Shown here: piece after piece, positions 24,276 to 34,583 of the stretch
Position numbering within the stretch: position 1 is the first letter of the stretch
How the letters are laid out: each line of letters begins with the position of its first letter
Assembly: GCA_045837725.1 (NCBI GenBank)
Contig: JBEWZL010000296.1
Span: forward strand, 1-64,000
Length of the DNA: 64,000 nucleotides
Direction: 5' to 3'
Origin: Vermamoeba vermiformis
Lineage: Eukaryota > Tubulinea > Echinamoebida
Translations under genes and position numbers: made by a program
The notes under the pieces: model-generated
Databases searched by the model: none
The model's input: the letters and a program-made list of their open reading frames with translations, nothing else
Told to the model about the DNA's origin: nothing

Positions 24276-25231
24276 TCACATCTGAATGCCTGCAAGAAGC
24301 GTCAGTTGAAGGTTTGTAGTTCGGATCAAGACCCCTGTTACTTACTGCAAGTATTAGGACCGTTTTGTACAAACTGCAATGTGTATTTGGGTTCAGTAAC
24401 ATCCACTGCTAAGCGATAATTGCCTACAAGAACATTTTGAGTTTAGTTGAAAAATTTCGAAGGATCGTTGGCCAGTACCTGGCGCTGGGTTATCGAGCGT
24501 CAAACAATCATAATAGCGAGTAGGCACCGCTTCCCACATGTTGCGGTAAACTGGATAATACAAAGTGGAGTTCGTGAGGTAAATCATGTTGGATCCGACG
24601 GCAATAGGATTGCCCTGGTTGACGGCTTGGAAACGTTGGACTCGGCGATCAATGGAAAGCTGATAGAAGACATATGAATTGACAATACCAGTGTCGTTTC
24701 TGGCTCGTCGATCTCTTAATGTGTAAGGGCCTTCAAATCTGTCAGATCTTCAAAGTGTTTACAAAGATACGCATACCTTGAGCCGTAGCTAGGAGAGAAT
24801 ACTTGGTGGCAGTGTATCCGTACACTCCAATATATAATCGTGTTTTGTTCATTACTCCCGTGTTCAGGTCGACGTTTGGATTCGGAATAGTTTTTGTAAA
24901 GTTGTTCGTATTTTCTTTCTTCCAAAAATAATTCGAAAACGTAGGCAACGAAGAGTATTGAAAATAGTAGAAAGGATCTCCCTGTTAATTAAAAACATGC
25001 GCTTAATTTAAACCCAGATTATTTATTACTAATGCAACGTACCGCAGAAGCAACCGAAGCAATGCTAACGTAGTTGATGGTAGATTCCGAAAGCTCTACG
25101 TAAAAATAAGACCACGATTGACGAGCTGTGCTAGCTCGAACAGTAAATCCAGGGCTAAGTTTTGTGGGGGTTTGCGCAGTGACCAAGACCAATAGCACTG
25201 CGATGAAAATCAGAACTCGCTGCATGTACAT
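24276..25231 (-). CDS. Secreted protein with PPC-like beta domains
   Basis: Five exons (25043-25231, 24777-24981, 24479-24712, 24346-24423, 24276-24289) give 239 aa in frame. A clear signal peptide (VLIFIAVLLVLVTAQ) precedes beta-rich segments of the form LYIGVYGYTATKYSLLAT and RLAVDVTEPKYTLQFVQ. These resemble bacterial pre-peptidase C-terminal (PPC) folds, often found as carbohydrate- or protein-binding modules on secreted proteins. There are several N-glycosylation sites (NFTK, NKTR, NSTL) and no C-terminal anchor. It is probably an extracellular binding protein; the ligand is unknown. The final exon of 14 nt is inferred from splice phase. Confidence 0.7.
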
Positions 25232-25700
25232 TGTGATGTGGTATCAATACGTGAACTGTCTTTGCAATGAGCGCTGAACCGGACTTCTTTTCGCTTTACG
25301 AAGGTTCCAGATCCTGTGAATTAGTAAGTACAGTGTGAATTCATAGGTCCATTGCACACAGGTATGCCCCAGTTAACCAGTACCATTCTTTCATTCACAG
25401 CAAACGTTGAGAATAGTTTTTTTGTTTAGCTCGTTTTTGGGTCACGTTCTAATGCTGTGACAAAGCTCGCCGCTGCAAACTCTAGCGCCGACACGATCTA
25501 AAAGAGTCAATGTACATCGCGTTAAAACGGTGCTACGTTAAGGTTTGTACCCGCCCTGTAGCTCTGTGGATCTGCTTGGAAGAACTGTTAGAACATATTT
25601 CGCGATGCTCAGCGGCACGGGACGAGATGTCATTAAGGAATTTCTTTGACACGTGTCAACAAGCTGGTCGTATTTTTTGTCTTGGAACAATATTTCACCA
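25232..25700. other. Divergent intergenic region with a palindrome copy
   Basis: This separates the secreted-protein gene from the downstream leucine-rich-repeat gene. An open plus frame at 25510-25722 ends inside the start exon of that gene in another phase and cannot be spliced to it, so I do not call it. Confidence 0.45.
25647..25658. promoter_or_regulatory. Palindrome TGACACGTGTCA, copy 2
   Basis: A perfect copy, extendable to a 14-bp palindrome with flanking T and A. It lies about 43 bp upstream of the ATG of the downstream leucine-rich-repeat gene. This is the only full copy outside an intron. Confidence 0.7.
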
Positions 25701-27293
25701 ATGCAACCACAACTCACAGTAAGAAACATAACATTGAAATTGTTTAATTATTAATAATTTGCTAGATCAGCAGTGCAAGCGACCTCCAAAAGGCACTGAA
25801 GTCGGATCTAAATCTGGATGTTGAGTGGAATCTTATTTGCCAGCGTTTTGATTTAAACAGTTATATTCCCAAAAAATATCACCAAAAATTAGCGAAAGGA
25901 ATCGCTGCATCGACAACCGTTAGGAATATTACTGTGGATGAATTTGATGACGACAGAATCAGATCGTGGCGAATCCGATGTTTCTTGGCTATGGACGGCT
26001 TTAAAATTAACAAAATCATTGACAACTCTAAAGTTTGTAAATTTTAAGTCGCTAGATATTGTCGGAGAACTCGCAGATGCGCTCAAACAAAATTCAACTG
26101 TTACCAAAATCTGCATCAAATTCTCTAAATTTACTCGCAATAACACACAAAAACTCTTGGATGCACTTAAACAAAACTCTACAATTACTAAATTGGATTT
26201 ACTCGAAGTAAAATCAAGAGAGACCGTCGAATTATGGCGCGATTTTTTAGCTGAAACAACTACGCTAAGAAGCCTCACACTATGCAAGGCGTATATTAAA
26301 GCAGAGACAGCGAAGATATTATTCGAAGGTTTGAAGAAAAATAGCAGCATCACAGCGCTATCTTTGGATTCAAATCCGCTTGGCGAAGGATTATCGGAGC
26401 TCATTAACATTGTGCTCTCAAAGCCTTTTTTGACAAAATTAAATATTAATTATATAGAAGCAAAAACACCACAAGGAGTTGAAGCCATTTGCAAGCTACT
26501 GAAAGCGAATCATTTGGAACGGTTGGAGATCTGTCAAAGTTTTAGAAAAGGAGACAAAGAGGCACATGACAAATTGATGGAAGCACTACAATATGACCGT
26601 ACGCTTAAAGATTTCACGTTGTGCGTATTCCTGGACGAGGCCCAAAGTGTCAAGCTCGGAGATTGGATCCAAAAATCAAATTCAATAGATCGTCTCCGAA
26701 TTTACCGTTGTCGTTTTGACGAGAGTGCAGGCAAAGCTATCGGAAATGCTATTAAGAACCACAGGTCATTAAAGCACTTGGAATTCATTATTGGCATATA
26801 TTCAGCAGCGGATTCGCTGGACTGGATCTTTGACGGACTCAAAACAAATACATCAATGCGAGAGATATATATATCGCCTGCAAATGAATTCGTATTAAAT
26901 ACAAGTAATATCGAGCGTATCTGCAGCATGCTTAAAACAAATGATTCATTGATAAAGTTTTCTTACTACCTGCCAGATCCAGTGCCAAGCGAATTAATTG
27001 ACCTGCTATTAAATGCGCTTTCAGTGAACAAAACAATCGAGGAATTTAGCATGAATACACGCCGACTCAGAGAACTCGACAATTTAGTCAAAAAAAACAA
27101 ACTCGACAAAGAAGAACTGCAACGTGATTGGTGGATTTTATCGCACAACATTGCACGCGCGATGAGACACGTGTCATTTGCAGTGTTTCCAAGCGAAGTG
27201 TGGCTGCTGATCTTCTCGCACATGAGATACCGTGGCATCACTACATTTGAAACTATTGCGAGGAAAGTGTTTCGCAAGTATCGTCTGCTATAA
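25701..27293 (+). CDS. RNI-type leucine-rich-repeat protein with C-terminal F-box-like motif
   Basis: Exon 1 (25701-25718, MQPQLT) joins exon 2 at 25766. The frame continues as ISSASDLQKALKSDLNLDV and on to AASTTVRNITVDEFD, then must shift by one base between about 25925 and 25990 to enter the long frame that runs to 27293. That long frame has an ATG at 25938 and would alone give 451 aa. It contains about a dozen repeats of ribonuclease-inhibitor type (ALKQNSTVTKICI, GLKKNSSITALSL). The end has LQRDWWILSHN and FPSEVWLLIFSHM..TFETIARKVFRK, which resembles an F-box placed C-terminally. The protein is probably a ligand- or substrate-binding scaffold. The break may be a sequence error, a mutation, or show that translation starts at 25938. 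Confidence 0.7.
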
Positions 27294-28022
27294 TAAAGCA
27301 ATACTGTTGAATGTAACGTAAACTAGAAAGAAACTATTATTATTAACTTTACGAGGCCCTAACACGTCCTGCATTTTTTGAACTCGTTATCAATTGATGT
27401 GTGCGCAACAGAGCAAGGATAATATATGAAAATGGAAGCATTAGTAGTCAATATGCTTATTCTAACGAGTTGATATGAAGCAGAAAGCGAGACGTTTAGA
27501 TCTAAAATGGCACTACTCGGATTTAAATTCAAAAGGCATTAATAATCGAAAGAAAATTACCAAAAATTACAAACAGTATTTTATCATTGGGAGTCGTCGA
27601 GATCAAGGCAATGGAAGCTCATCTGAATTTTCAAAAAATTAATTTGGCCTGCAGCTCAACCTAATTGGATTCGCATTTCATCGGAAGATCTCGCAAGCAA
27701 ATAACCAAGTTAATCAACTCGTGAGTTACTAACTACAAAATCAAAAGCACGACTGACATCCACTGGATTAGATCGACAGACGTAAAGTTGTTGAAGAATG
27801 GTCCAGACTCTTTCAACGATACTGGTGCCACAAATGCCACAAAAACAGCTGACAATGTTGTCTAGATAGATTTGACGTTATTACCTATTTGTTTCAAGAG
27901 AGGAGGGAACGAGACGACATTTCCTTTTTTGGATCCGATCACCATCTGAAAAAAAGGTTAAATACGATCGGGTGCGTAGTATTGCCTTCATAATATTCAA
28001 CGTTGCACCACGCAAGATCAAC
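27294..28022. other. Intergenic, possible repeat-gene relic
   Basis: About 730 bp without a usable frame. The stretch 27500-27600 has short matches to the second exon of the leucine-rich-repeat gene just upstream (GGCACT..CGGAT.TAAAT and ATTACCAAAAATTA). It may therefore contain a degraded third copy. The start of the next gene lies at its right end. Confidence 0.35.
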
Positions 28023-29932
28023 ATGCGCAACTTGTTCGGACTCGTGATCTGCATCTGCTTTGGCCTCGCTTTGAGCACCTCGTATCAATGGGCTAATGGC
28101 GCTGGTGGCAGCTGGTCGACGGCTACTAATTGGAGTCCTAACGGCATTCCTGGTGCTGCTGATGATGGTAAGTCTGATCTGCTCCATCTTGCAGATCAGA
28201 TCCGTGAAAAATATTTAATTGACACGTGTCAAATTATCTTCCATACAACGTGCTCAAAATCGATTTTAAATTGATTTATTATCGATACTATGGCTCCACA
28301 AAATCGGCCTGTTTATGAGCCTCGCGATCGAATCTGGTGAAACATTAATCGCCACCCTTAAGCTTATATTAACGCGATCGTATATATAGTTGTTATCTCT
28401 GGCGATGGCTCTACTGTCCAGAACGCTTTCATCACGCTCGGCGGCAGTTCGGTTTCAGTTAACTCCTTAAGACTGGATCAACGCGAATACAACTACTATT
28501 TGCTGGGAAATGGCGCTATTACTGTTGCCAATGATTTTTATATGTCTGGAGGATCCCTTTACAGACTCAATTTGACCCTTAACGGCGATTCAAAGTACGT
28601 CCAAAAAGTAGATCTTTTTTTAGTTGTCGTATTCTGATCTTTGCAATAATTTATTATATAGGATTTCATGCGGTAGAGACGATGACGTTTGTGTCTGCGA
28701 TAGCTGCAAAGTTAAAGTGGCTAAAACTTTGAGATTTACCTACGAATTTTTCAGCGGATTCCACAAGAAGAACAATGCTGAGTTCGTTAACTTACAAGGC
28801 GCTACTACTACTATTGAATATAATAGCGTCACTAATGAAGGCAATAACGGCGTTGCTAAAGGAACTTTGATCAACTACGGCAACTTAATCTTCCAAGCCA
28901 CGATGCTAGCCTCGCCTAGTACTCCTTACGGCGATGCTCAAGCTGCTAATACCGGTTCTTGGGCAGAAATTCTTAACTACGGTAAGCCAATCAGACATTG
29001 AATTATTTTTTTACCGGATTCTGATCCCACATCCGCATCCAGGTTTTCTCGAAATTCAAACTCCTTCATATGAAGTTGGCGTGCCACTTTATGCCGATGT
29101 TCTTCATTGGGGCCACTTGTCCGGCGCTAAAATGAACATGCGCATCTTCCAACCTTCAACGCTGACCGATTCGCTCTTCTACAACCCTGACTACGAATAC
29201 AACGATCACATTGCTACTGCCAGCAGAACTGATGTGTACAATTGCACTCTTGGTGGTGACCTTCACGTCATCTTTGGCCACATCGACGTCGCTCCAGGTC
29301 AAAACGATCGACCGTAAGTGTCATAACAAAACGTCAACTCGAATCTTTTTTACTTATGGATTTAATTTTAGATTCAACCCTCAGATCGGAGATTTCTTCC
29401 CAATTTTCGTGAACAATTTGTGCACTGGCCACTGGGGCTCGATCTCTTCTGAAGGCTTGCCCAGCGGCATGGTCCTTGGTCCTCTCGTTAACGGCTCGTC
29501 TGAGAACGAGTTGGTTCACTACGGGGTTGTTATTTGCGCTTCTACCGACACCTATTGCATTCGTAAGTTTTCAGCTCGGATCTGACAGATTTGGATCTAA
29601 GGCCTGATCTTATTTTCTTTTTAACAGAGGGTGGTGGCTGGGACTTGCCTATTCCTGATCATCGCGTGCCTTTCCAGGGCGGTGGTAACGAGCCTCAAGC
29701 TGGCGGCACCTCTCCCGACGGATCACCAAATGCGGCCAACTCACCTAGTGGAACCAATCCTAACTCGCCTAGCGGAGCCAATCCTAACTCGCCTAGCGGA
29801 GCCAATCCTAACTCGCCTAGCGGAGCCAATCCTAACTCACCCAGTAGCAATATTAAGGTGTCAATTGCTACTTCAACTACATTGATGAGCGTTTTCTTCG
29901 TCGCTATGATCGTGCTCTCATTGATGATGTAA
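28023..29932 (+). CDS. Cell-surface protein, NW-type beta-helix head and SPSGANPN repeats
   Basis: Exons at 28023-28167, 28390-28594, about 28662-28980, about 29043-29313, about 29373-29561 and about 29628-29932 give roughly 475 aa. A signal peptide (LFGLVICICFGLALS) is followed by WANGAGGSWSTATNWSPNG, a pattern common in secreted beta-helix proteins. A Cys-rich patch (DDDVCVCDSCK) and beta-rich sequence come next. The tail holds about four copies of the 8-residue repeat SPSGANPN and ends in a hydrophobic segment (VFFVAMIVLSLMM) with no cytosolic residues, as in GPI-anchored proteins. It is likely displayed at the cell surface for adhesion or matrix contact, by inference. Confidence 0.75.
28220..28231. 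promoter_or_regulatory. Palindrome TGACACGTGTCA, copy 3
   Basis: A perfect copy, 14-bp palindrome with flanks, inside the first intron (28168-28389) of the surface-protein gene. Confidence 0.7.
29742..29849 (+). repeat. 24-bp coding tandem repeat
   Basis: About four and a half copies of a 24-bp unit encode SPSGANPN (first unit SPSGTNPN). Units are almost identical in nucleotide sequence, so the array is young. Confidence 0.9.
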
Positions 29933-30061
29933 TAAACGATTATCTTAATTTGACAATATATATTGATTAATAATGATACAATAGTAATTTATTTCGCATA
30001 TTAAATTGATTTTCTATAATACAAAATTGAAGGAATATTTACAAAATTAATCGCGCTTTTT

Positions 30062-32802
30062 TTACAATTCTTTTTTCGGGTCTATACTGTCGCTGGATCT
30101 ACTCAAGTTGTCACTTGTACTGTCCTCTACATCATCTAATTTGATATACTTCATCAATACTGACTTCAGTTGTGACAATGAACATGGTTTGCGCACAAAA
30201 TCGTTCATGCCAGCATTGATCGCTTGATTCTTTTTCTCGTCCAATGTATGTGCTGTCAATGCTAATATCGGGGTCTTAATATTCAATTCGCGCATTTGCC
30301 GTGCTGTCTCGATGCCACCTTGAACCGGCATTTCCAAATCGAGGAATATTAGATCGTAAGTACTTCCCGATTTAATCTTTTCAACTGCTAACTGCCCATT
30401 ATCGACGATATCAACTTCGAGTCCTAATTTCTTAAAAATGCCCCTAGAAAAAATTAAGGTTAAATTTCCGCAAAGGCAACACCAAGTCAGATAGGCGATT
30501 AAATTTATGTGGAAATAAAATGTTTTTGAAAATGCGTACTTAAAGATGACTTGATTGACAGCATTATCTTCAGCCAACAATATGTCAGAAGGACGTTTCA
30601 GTTTGACTTCACCAGCACTCGCAATCTTCTTCAATTGACTGCGCGGTGACTCTAACTCCAAAGAGTTCTGTTCGCCGTTCAATGATTTTCGATTCGCACT
30701 TGCTGCTTCGAATGGCACGCACACCGTGAATTTGCAACCTTTGTTCACGCCACCGCTATGTGGTACAACAAATTAATATCACAGCGAATCAAAAACAATC
30801 AACCAGGATCCAATAATAACCGTAAGTTTTTGTTACTGGCGTGAGTGTGATTGGCGTAAACTGATCGATGTAGTCGTGGCATTGTACGTACCTTTTAACG
30901 TCTATAGCACCCTCCATCAACTTGCACAATAAGAGACAAATATTCAATCCGAGACCTGTGCCACCAATCGTGCTCTTTCGCGTGTCGGAGCTCTGCAGGA
31001 AAGATTCAATATTAGTTTCACTGAACAGAAATCTCATCGCCTTGAGTGGTGTAATATATAAGCCAAAGATGAGTATTAACATACCTGCTCAAAGGCAGAA
31101 AAAATGAGCTCAACTTCGTCCGGAGAAATTCCGCGTCCCGAGTCCTCAATCTCCAGCTTGAGATATTTTTTGTCGTTGTTTGCAGGGTTAAGGAACATTC
31201 GATCCTTATTCATCGTCTTTGAAAATTCTTCTGCCCACGTGATTGTACAGTTCACTGAAATTATTCCGCGTTGTGTAAATTTGACTGCATTCGACAGCAA
31301 ATTCAATAACACTTGTTTGAGCCTCATTTCATCGGCTAAAATTAGCTCGGGTACGTCGTCGCTAATATGAGCCTCGCACTTGACTCGATCTTTCTTCTGC
31401 GTGATCAACGGAGAAATGACTTCCATCGAGGTTTTGATTACTTTGCGAATATTCACCGTGCTTTTTGTAAGAATCATTTTCTCAGCTTCCAACTAAGGAA
31501 TAATCTTAATAAGAATTCAATTCGTCTCGATAGTACGGAGCAAAATAATTGCAAAAATTATATGACAAAATTAATAGTCTTAGGCATTCACTTAGAGTTG
31601 ATCGCTACCTTGGAAAAGTCCAAAATGTCGTTAATTACTTGCAATAAATTCTTGGAACAGGCCTGAGTGATTTCAACTAATTTTCGGTATTCATCGGCCA
31701 AGGGTGCAAACGCCATAATATCTGCGGCACCGATAATGCCAGATAAAGGAGTTCTGCACAAAGTATAAGACCGGATATTTCCATATAAGGCAATGCCATA
31801 ACGTACCGCAGCTCGTGGCTCATGCGACATAAAAAGTCGGATTTGTGTTTGTTGGCTTTTTCAAGAAGAGCAATTGCTTCTTGCATTTGCCATTGCGATA
31901 CTATAATAATCATAAACTCTAGCATCGTGTTCAATTGCGAGCATTGGCTGCACGAGAATAAAATTAATGAATTTGGATCCGATCCAAAACTTGTAAAGCG
32001 AATGTTGTGAGTCGTAGATTAAGCTATTTTTGCAATATTCTAATAGTATATCATACGATCGCAATATTATCTATTAGTTGATAACTTACTAGATTACTGT
32101 GACTTTTTCTTCTGGTGTCATATTCGGTGGAAAAAAGTTCACGCCGTTCATTTCCATTCGGTAAAATAAATGGTTCATCACTAACAAAGTTGCACTGCCT
32201 CCTATAAGTCCGTTTTCGCCTATTGGATGAAGGACCATTTAATTTAATTTTCGTGAATTAACCATTTTTAGCAATTTGAATTTAATTTTCGTCTATTATT
32301 AACGAATATAAGAGAAACATACCAAAAAATAGGCCAAGAAAGTATAATAATGAATGGCTTCTTATCGCGAGGGTTATAGCTCCGCCAAACAACAGATTTG
32401 CCATGAAAGTTAAACCCATTAAGATTGCAAATAATGTAATCGCTCCTAGTTTTTGAGAACCAGTCCATAATATTAGATATGATACAAAAAATATAGCGAC
32501 AAGTGAGCCGAGACCGCCGAGTGGAAACCAAGGGTCATCCGGATGTTCTAAATTTTTCTGTAAGTTCAAATTAATTTAATTGAGGTCCGCTTACTCGTAA
32601 TCGCTGCTGTAGTAACAAAAAATACCGCAAAAAATGCTAATCTGATCAAAGCTTTGAGCAATAATTTGATCTTTTCAACGTTTGTCGGCAGGCCCAGATT
32701 CCCACTGTATTGCTTCCGCCAAAACTTCTTGTACGCAACATTTGTTATAGCCTCCTCTAAGACTCTATATCTTTCGCAAAGGTCGTCCAATTTGCGAAGC
32801 AT
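30062..32802 (-). CDS. Membrane hybrid histidine kinase
   Basis: A multi-exon gene of roughly 820 aa. An N-terminal coiled segment (LDDLCERYRVLEEAI) is followed by at least four membrane helices (for example LIRLAFFAVFFVTTAAIT, GSLVAIFFVSYLILW). The dimerisation/phosphoacceptor region has FLCRMSHELR spliced to TPLSGIIGAADI, so the H-box is intact. The ATPase domain has the N box (LLNLLSNAVKFTQ), G1 (DSGRGI) and G2 (GGTGLGLNI). A C-terminal receiver domain has acidic residues ILLAEDNAVNQ, the phosphoacceptor in LIFLDLEMPVQGG and the lysine in FVRKPCS. It should autophosphorylate and pass phosphate to its own receiver, then probably to an HPt protein. No recognisable extracellular sensor is present, so the helices may sense the signal. 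Confidence 0.9.
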
Positions 32803-33779
32803 TGTGGTGCACCAAGATCGTTCGTAACGGAAACAGAAATTCCTCTTTTGGAAGAGACCGTGCCTCGGAATTTAACTAAAATTACTAATAGCTTTTATCA
32901 TAATTACAAGCCATAAGCTCAGTGTTTGCATGCACCTTGCTCAATTCGGCGGATTTGCAGTCGTTTTTTTCGATCGAACAGAAATTATTTAATTTCGAAT
33001 ATTGTATTTGTAATTTTAATTAACTCGATCCGAAGCAATGTACTGATTGTTGGTTCCAATATCTGGTTTATTCCTCCGATTAATTAATTATTTTTTTCTT
33101 GTGTGGATCTGTGTTATTAAGTGCTCCAAGTGTGGATCATGATCTAGATCTTCGTGTAATCACGTATTATGTCTTGGATTGCTCTTTGGTCTGAAACTTA
33201 TGCATTACCGGTCATCCATCTCTCTGATCTTTCCGCAGTTTAGCAAATCCCTTGACTATTGCTGTGACAATACTCCTGACTACTGCATCAACTTGAAGCA
33301 CTAGAGATCGAGCCTAATACTTCAAGCAGAGGAAGCATTCAAGATCCGATCACGTATTTCATGAAGTAACCTGAAGTTAGTTTAACTAATAGAAATGTAT
33401 TATGTATATTGAATATAGTAAATAATTCGACCAGTGAATCTAATCATCCTTACCTTGACTCCAAACAGCAACCGACTAACTTCGATCGAGTTCAAGGATT
33501 CAAGGTTCGGCTTGACTGAGGACCCCCTTCGATACAACGCAACATAATCACAACAGTTATGGGGGGATTTATTGAACGGCCTCACAGCCACGAGGAAAGA
33601 GCATTGGGGTCGATCGACTGAGTCCATCAAACGCAACAAACGCAACCATCGCACAATCGCTTTCAAGTCGCACAACAGAAGTCCAATAACTAGGGAATTA
33701 TACTAGGGCATATTTCGCATACAAAATTGTAGAGGATGAAGAGAGGGAAGGGGATTTGGGATGAGGATGGGAAGTGATT
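32803..33779. other. Intergenic, about 1 kb, no gene seen
   Basis: This holds the kinase promoter and the 3' flank of the RNA-binding gene. A minus frame at 33400-33675 begins at TTG, lacks splice or poly(A) support and has no domain, so it is not called. There are several GATC-rich stretches (33130-33160, 33250-33350). No tRNA was found. Confidence 0.45.
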
Positions 33780-34423
33780 TTAGTAATCGTCGTGTCTGTT
33801 GTAACGATCACCGCCACCACGGCCACCGCGGAAACCGCCACCACGGCCTCCACCGCGACCACCACGGAAACCGCCACCTTCTGTTAATAAACCGAGTTAG
33901 ATTTGGATTTTGATGCGGTTGATCAAAAATTTGCAAAAAAAATCGAAATGAAGATCGGACCACAGGATAGTGATGGTCACGATTAGGATATTACTGATCT
34001 TATAAAGATCATATTTACCTCTTCTATCACCATAAGGAGAATCTCTGCGATCACCACCGCGGAAACCACCGCCACGGCCTCCACCGAAGCCACCACGGCG
34101 AGAACCACCGTCGTCTATATTAACAGTGCGTTAGTAACATGTTTTAACAATGATCGGAGAGTTTCTGACTTACCAGACTTGGGGGTAGCAAGATCGCATC
34201 GGATGTTACGGCCATCCAAATCGGCGCCGTTCATCTTAGCAATGGCAGCTTCAGCGTCATCCTTGCTAGCAAAGACGACGAAACCGAAGCCCTTGGACTT
34301 GCCGGTGTCGCGGTGAATAACGACTTGAGCAGATTCGACTTCACCGTAGGGTTCGAAAGCTTGACGAAGAGAATCGTCATTAGTAGCCCAGGCGAGACCT
34401 CCAACGAAAACTTTAGCAGACAT
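33780..34423 (-). CDS. Glycine-rich RNA-binding protein (RRM + RGG)
   Basis: Three exons (34174-34423, 34019-34114, 33780-33880) give 148 aa. Residues 1-80 form one RRM with RNP2 (VFVGGLAW) and RNP1 (KGFGFVVF). The rest is an RGG/GGFRGG tail ending RYNRHDDY. This is the layout of plant GRP7-like and animal CIRBP-like proteins, which bind RNA and act in stress, splicing and mRNA stability. Codon use is strongly biased, consistent with high expression. The 5' leader and the promoter shared with the divergent enzyme gene occupy 34424-34583. Confidence 0.92.
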
Positions 34424-34583
34424 GATGTTTGATGTATGTGATGTGTTTAACGAATGAGACAGAAATTTTTTTGCTCTTTTGTCGTTTTTTTTTGCTGCGC
34501 AAAAATTTCAGCGGATGCAGATCGCGAAGAAATATTTCAACCAATCAACAACCAATCAAATTCTTCACCGTTAACCGTTCACA

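Noticed and set aside
25510-25722. Plus-strand frame of 70 codons with a faint F-box look
   Set aside because: It ends across the start exon of the leucine-rich-repeat gene in a phase that gives an immediate stop after splicing.
33400-33675. Minus-strand frame of 91 codons
   Set aside because: No ATG at the start, no splice or poly(A) support, and composition like the surrounding intergenic DNA.
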